A DNA stretch of 7,536 nt from Saprospiraceae bacterium (GTDB taxonomy: Bacteria > Bacteroidota > Bacteroidia > Chitinophagales > Saprospiraceae). The stretch's first letter is position 1; every line of letters begins with the position of its first letter. A program made the translations under genes and the position numbers. The stretch spans positions 1-7,536 of the forward strand of contig JADZBJ010000267.1 in the NCBI GenBank assembly GCA_020852155.1, given 5' to 3'. The notes below the pieces were generated by a model. The model was not told the origin of the DNA. It did not search any database and saw only the letters and a program-made list of their open reading frames with translations. Below, one piece after another: positions 5,904 to 7,536 of this stretch.

Positions 5904-6416
5904 TTAACGACGGATTTCACTTAGCGCCGTGATAAGCCGCTCTTTGACCTCACCTTTTACGATAACAAAATCAGCGCCGGCATCCGTCAGGAGCCGTTGA
6001 TAATCCCTGAAAAGGGCATCCCGTTGTTCGGGATGTTCGCGAAGCGGGTCTGGTTCCCAGGCGATATCCGGCTGACACAACAGGTACAAACGATCTTTGA
6101 CCGGCATTTGAGCAATGGGCGTGAGGCGGCATGTTCCGTATTTCCATTTTTCCCAAATGTGGAATACCGTCCAGTCCGTATCACAAACAGTCCAAGACCT
6201 TCCGTGGTTTTGGTTCATTTGATAGTACCAGTTTTCCCAGGCCAATTGCCCCTGCATCATGTAGTACAATGCACCGAACCCGTAGTCTGGCCCCTGTGCC
6301 GATAAATAAAAACGGGCGAACTCCGGCGCCCAAAGGGTGTGGAGTTCGCCCGCAAGGGCTTGCGCGAGCGTCGTTTTTCCCGACGATTCAGGGCCGGTAC
6401 AGACGATCTTGCGCAT
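5904..6416 (-). CDS. NadR-like P-loop ATPase (AAA_28 / nicotinamide riboside kinase-like)
   Basis: This 170-residue protein consists of one P-loop kinase-type domain. Walker A is GPESSGKTTL (residues 8-17). APEFARFYL (30-38) corresponds to the conserved EYAR segment of the NadR C-terminal domain. CDTDWTVFHIWEKWKYG (78-94) holds the DTD motif, and PDIAWEPDPLREHPEQR (116-132) matches the lid and substrate region of this family. NadR's C-terminal domain phosphorylates nicotinamide riboside to NMN. Stand-alone versions in Bacteroidota are annotated as ATPases or riboside kinases and often sit near the pnuC transporter gene, which is not seen here. The N-terminal regulator and adenylyltransferase domains of enterobacterial NadR are absent. 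The start is ATG 6416, seven codons before Walker A. A heptanucleotide tract begins 8 bp upstream. The gap to the response regulator is 117 bp. Confidence 0.82.
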   Translation of the reverse strand: MRKIVCTGPESSGKTTLAQALAGELHTLWAPEFARFYLSAQGPDYGFGALYYMMQGQLAWENWYYQMNQNHGRSWTVCDTDWTVFHIWEKWKYGTCRLTPIAQMPVKDRLYLLCQPDIAWEPDPLREHPEQRDALFRDYQRLLTDAGADFVIVKGEVKERLITALSEIRR

Positions 6417-6424
6417 GGTATTTT

Positions 6425-6480
<56 letters not shown>

Positions 6481-6529
6481 AATACCGGACTGAAGGGCAA
6501 ATGTTTATATCCGTAGGAATGCGCAAAAA

Positions 6530-6562
6530 ATCTGCGCTATCTGCGGGAAAATCTGCGGGAAA
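6530..6562. repeat. ATCTGCG-word intergenic repeat
   Basis: ATCTGCG occurs at 6530, 6539 and 6551. The last two copies are a perfect tandem of the 12-mer ATCTGCGGGAAA (6539-6550 and 6551-6562). It lies downstream of the phosphoglycerate kinase stop. The rest of the 198-bp gap (6481-6529 and 6563-6614) shows no gene and no convincing terminator. A weak stem, GCGCA (6521-6525) with TGCGC (6533-6537), lacks a T run. Confidence 0.7.
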
Positions 6563-6614
6563 ATTGCCTTATCTTGAATTTCCAACATATCAGCCGAAAT
6601 GCACCATGACCGTA

Positions 6615-7536
6615 TTATGATTGAATGGCTTTGATACCTGGCAGTTCCTTTCCTTCCAGAAATTCGAGCATGGCGCCGCCGCCCGTGCTGACAAAACTCA
6701 CTTTTTTAGCGAGTTTCATCTGGTTGACCGCCGCGACAGAATCGCCACCGCCGACCATAGTAAATGCACCTTTTTTCGTGGCCGCTGCGCAGGCTTTGGC
6801 GACGGTTTTTGTGCCGTTGGCAAAGGCTTCCATTTCAAAAACGCCCATCGGGCCGTTCCAGATCACGGTTTGGCTCTTTTTGATGACACCGGCAAACTGA
6901 CGCGCGGCAGCCGGGCCAATGTCGAGTCCCATCCAGCCGTCAGGAATCTGGTTGCTGGGGCAAACCTGAGTGGCTGCATCAGCGGCAAATTTGTCGGCAC
7001 AAACGGAATCTTTAGGCAACAAAACCTTGACACCAGCGGCTTTAGCGGCCTTGAGAAAATCTTTCGCCGTTTTCAGTTTGTCGGCTTCTACCAGCGAATT
7101 GCCCACAGCGCCTTTTTTCGCCAAAAAGAAAGTATAGGCCATGGCGCCGCCGATGATGATATTGTCCGCGTAGTCCAGGAACTTTTCAAGCAACATGATT
7201 TTATCGCTCACTTTCGAGCCGCCGGTAACGCAGGTAACAGGCTTGGATGGGTCTTTGATGGCGCGGCTGGCGTTTTCGATTTCCCGCTCCATCAACATGC
7301 CGAAGCACTTGTGGTTTTTGTCAAAAGAATGCGCCACGATGGTCGTGCTCGCATGTGCGCGGTGTGCGGTACCAAAAGCGTCGTTGACATACACATCGCC
7401 GAGCGCGGCCAGTTTTTTGGCAAATTCTGCATCTCCCTTTTCTTCTTCCGGGTGGAAACGCGTGTTTTCGAGCAGCAATACATCACCGGGCTTCAGGGCT
7501 GCCGCTTTTTTAACGGCGGATTTACCCACGCAGTCG
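6615..7536 (-). CDS. pgk: Phosphoglycerate kinase (5' partial)
   Basis: This glycolytic enzyme converts 1,3-bisphosphoglycerate and ADP to 3-phosphoglycerate and ATP. The frame is open to the right edge (reading DCVGK at the edge), so about 90 N-terminal residues are missing and 306 are visible; the GTG at 7529 is internal. Visible signatures, numbered from the edge, are ENTRFHPEEE (23-32), the substrate-binding NDAFGTAHRAHAS (51-63), GGSKVSDK (105-112), GGAMAYTF (129-136), WNGPMGVFE (226-234), the nucleotide-binding GGGDSVAA (262-269) and STGGGAMLEFLEGKELPGI at the C terminus. The length and intact end indicate a functional enzyme. The segment before KVSDK reads VTGGSK where many homologues have LGGAK, a mild variation. 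The gene points the same way as the NadR-like gene, but the 198-bp repeat-filled gap argues against tight co-transcription. Confidence 0.96.
   Translation of the reverse strand, partial: DCVGKSAVKKAAALKPGDVLLLENTRFHPEEEKGDAEFAKKLAALGDVYVNDAFGTAHRAHASTTIVAHSFDKNHKCFGMLMEREIENASRAIKDPSKPVTCVTGGSKVSDKIMLLEKFLDYADNIIIGGAMAYTFFLAKKGAVGNSLVEADKLKTAKDFLKAAKAAGVKVLLPKDSVCADKFAADAATQVCPSNQIPDGWMGLDIGPAAARQFAGVIKKSQTVIWNGPMGVFEMEAFANGTKTVAKACAAATKKGAFTMVGGGDSVAAVNQMKLAKKVSFVSTGGGAMLEFLEGKELPGIKAIQS

Noticed and set aside
6498..6505. Minus-strand AACATTTG as promoter -7 box of the NadR-like gene
   Set aside because: It misses the first T of TAnnTTTG and no -33 element was found, so it was not listed as a feature.

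Overview
The window looks like a chromosomal segment of a Bacteroidota bacterium, most plausibly from the Saprospiria or a neighbouring class. The evidence is a secreted beta-propeller protein ending in a type IX secretion (T9SS) type A sorting domain, a thioredoxin-reductase-like ferredoxin--NADP+ reductase, a LytTR response regulator, a NadR-like ATPase, two upstream matches to the Bacteroidota -7 promoter box TAnnTTTG, and no obvious Shine-Dalgarno sequences. The class-level placement is inference, because no rRNA or other phylogenetic marker is present.

Layout, left to right. Plus strand: the 3' part of a T9SS-exported sialidase-like propeller protein (2-1048), a gap with two terminator-like hairpins and a promoter candidate, an enoyl-CoA hydratase (1354-2133), a gap filled by two 94 %-identical copies of a 104-bp foldback repeat, a type 2 ferredoxin--NADP+ reductase (2406-3425), a gap made of one very long hairpin, and a compact Pif1-like SF1B helicase (3615-4925). 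A second hairpin separates these convergently from the minus-strand genes: a LytTR response regulator (5010-5786), a NadR-like nucleotide/riboside kinase-type ATPase (5904-6416), a gap with an 8-copy heptanucleotide tract and ATCTGCG words, and phosphoglycerate kinase (6615-7536), which runs off the right edge.

The genes are ordinary housekeeping and signalling genes and do not form one pathway: acyl-CoA metabolism, redox partner recycling, DNA unwinding, transcriptional control, NAD-related phosphorylation and glycolysis. No defence island, phage, conjugative or biosynthetic cluster is visible.

The unusual part is the intergenic DNA. Most gaps hold short-word, low-complexity or foldback repeats, often with arms using mainly three of the four bases. 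Two gaps are almost completely occupied by long hairpins whose outer ends include the stop codons of the flanking genes. The only three TGA stops in the window are exactly the three that border these hairpins, and all read TGAGTG or TGAGTA into a GTGA/GTGG/GTAAGTG word array. This suggests a family of gene-end-associated hairpin elements that may serve as terminators, including a shared bidirectional one, and that supply the stop codons.
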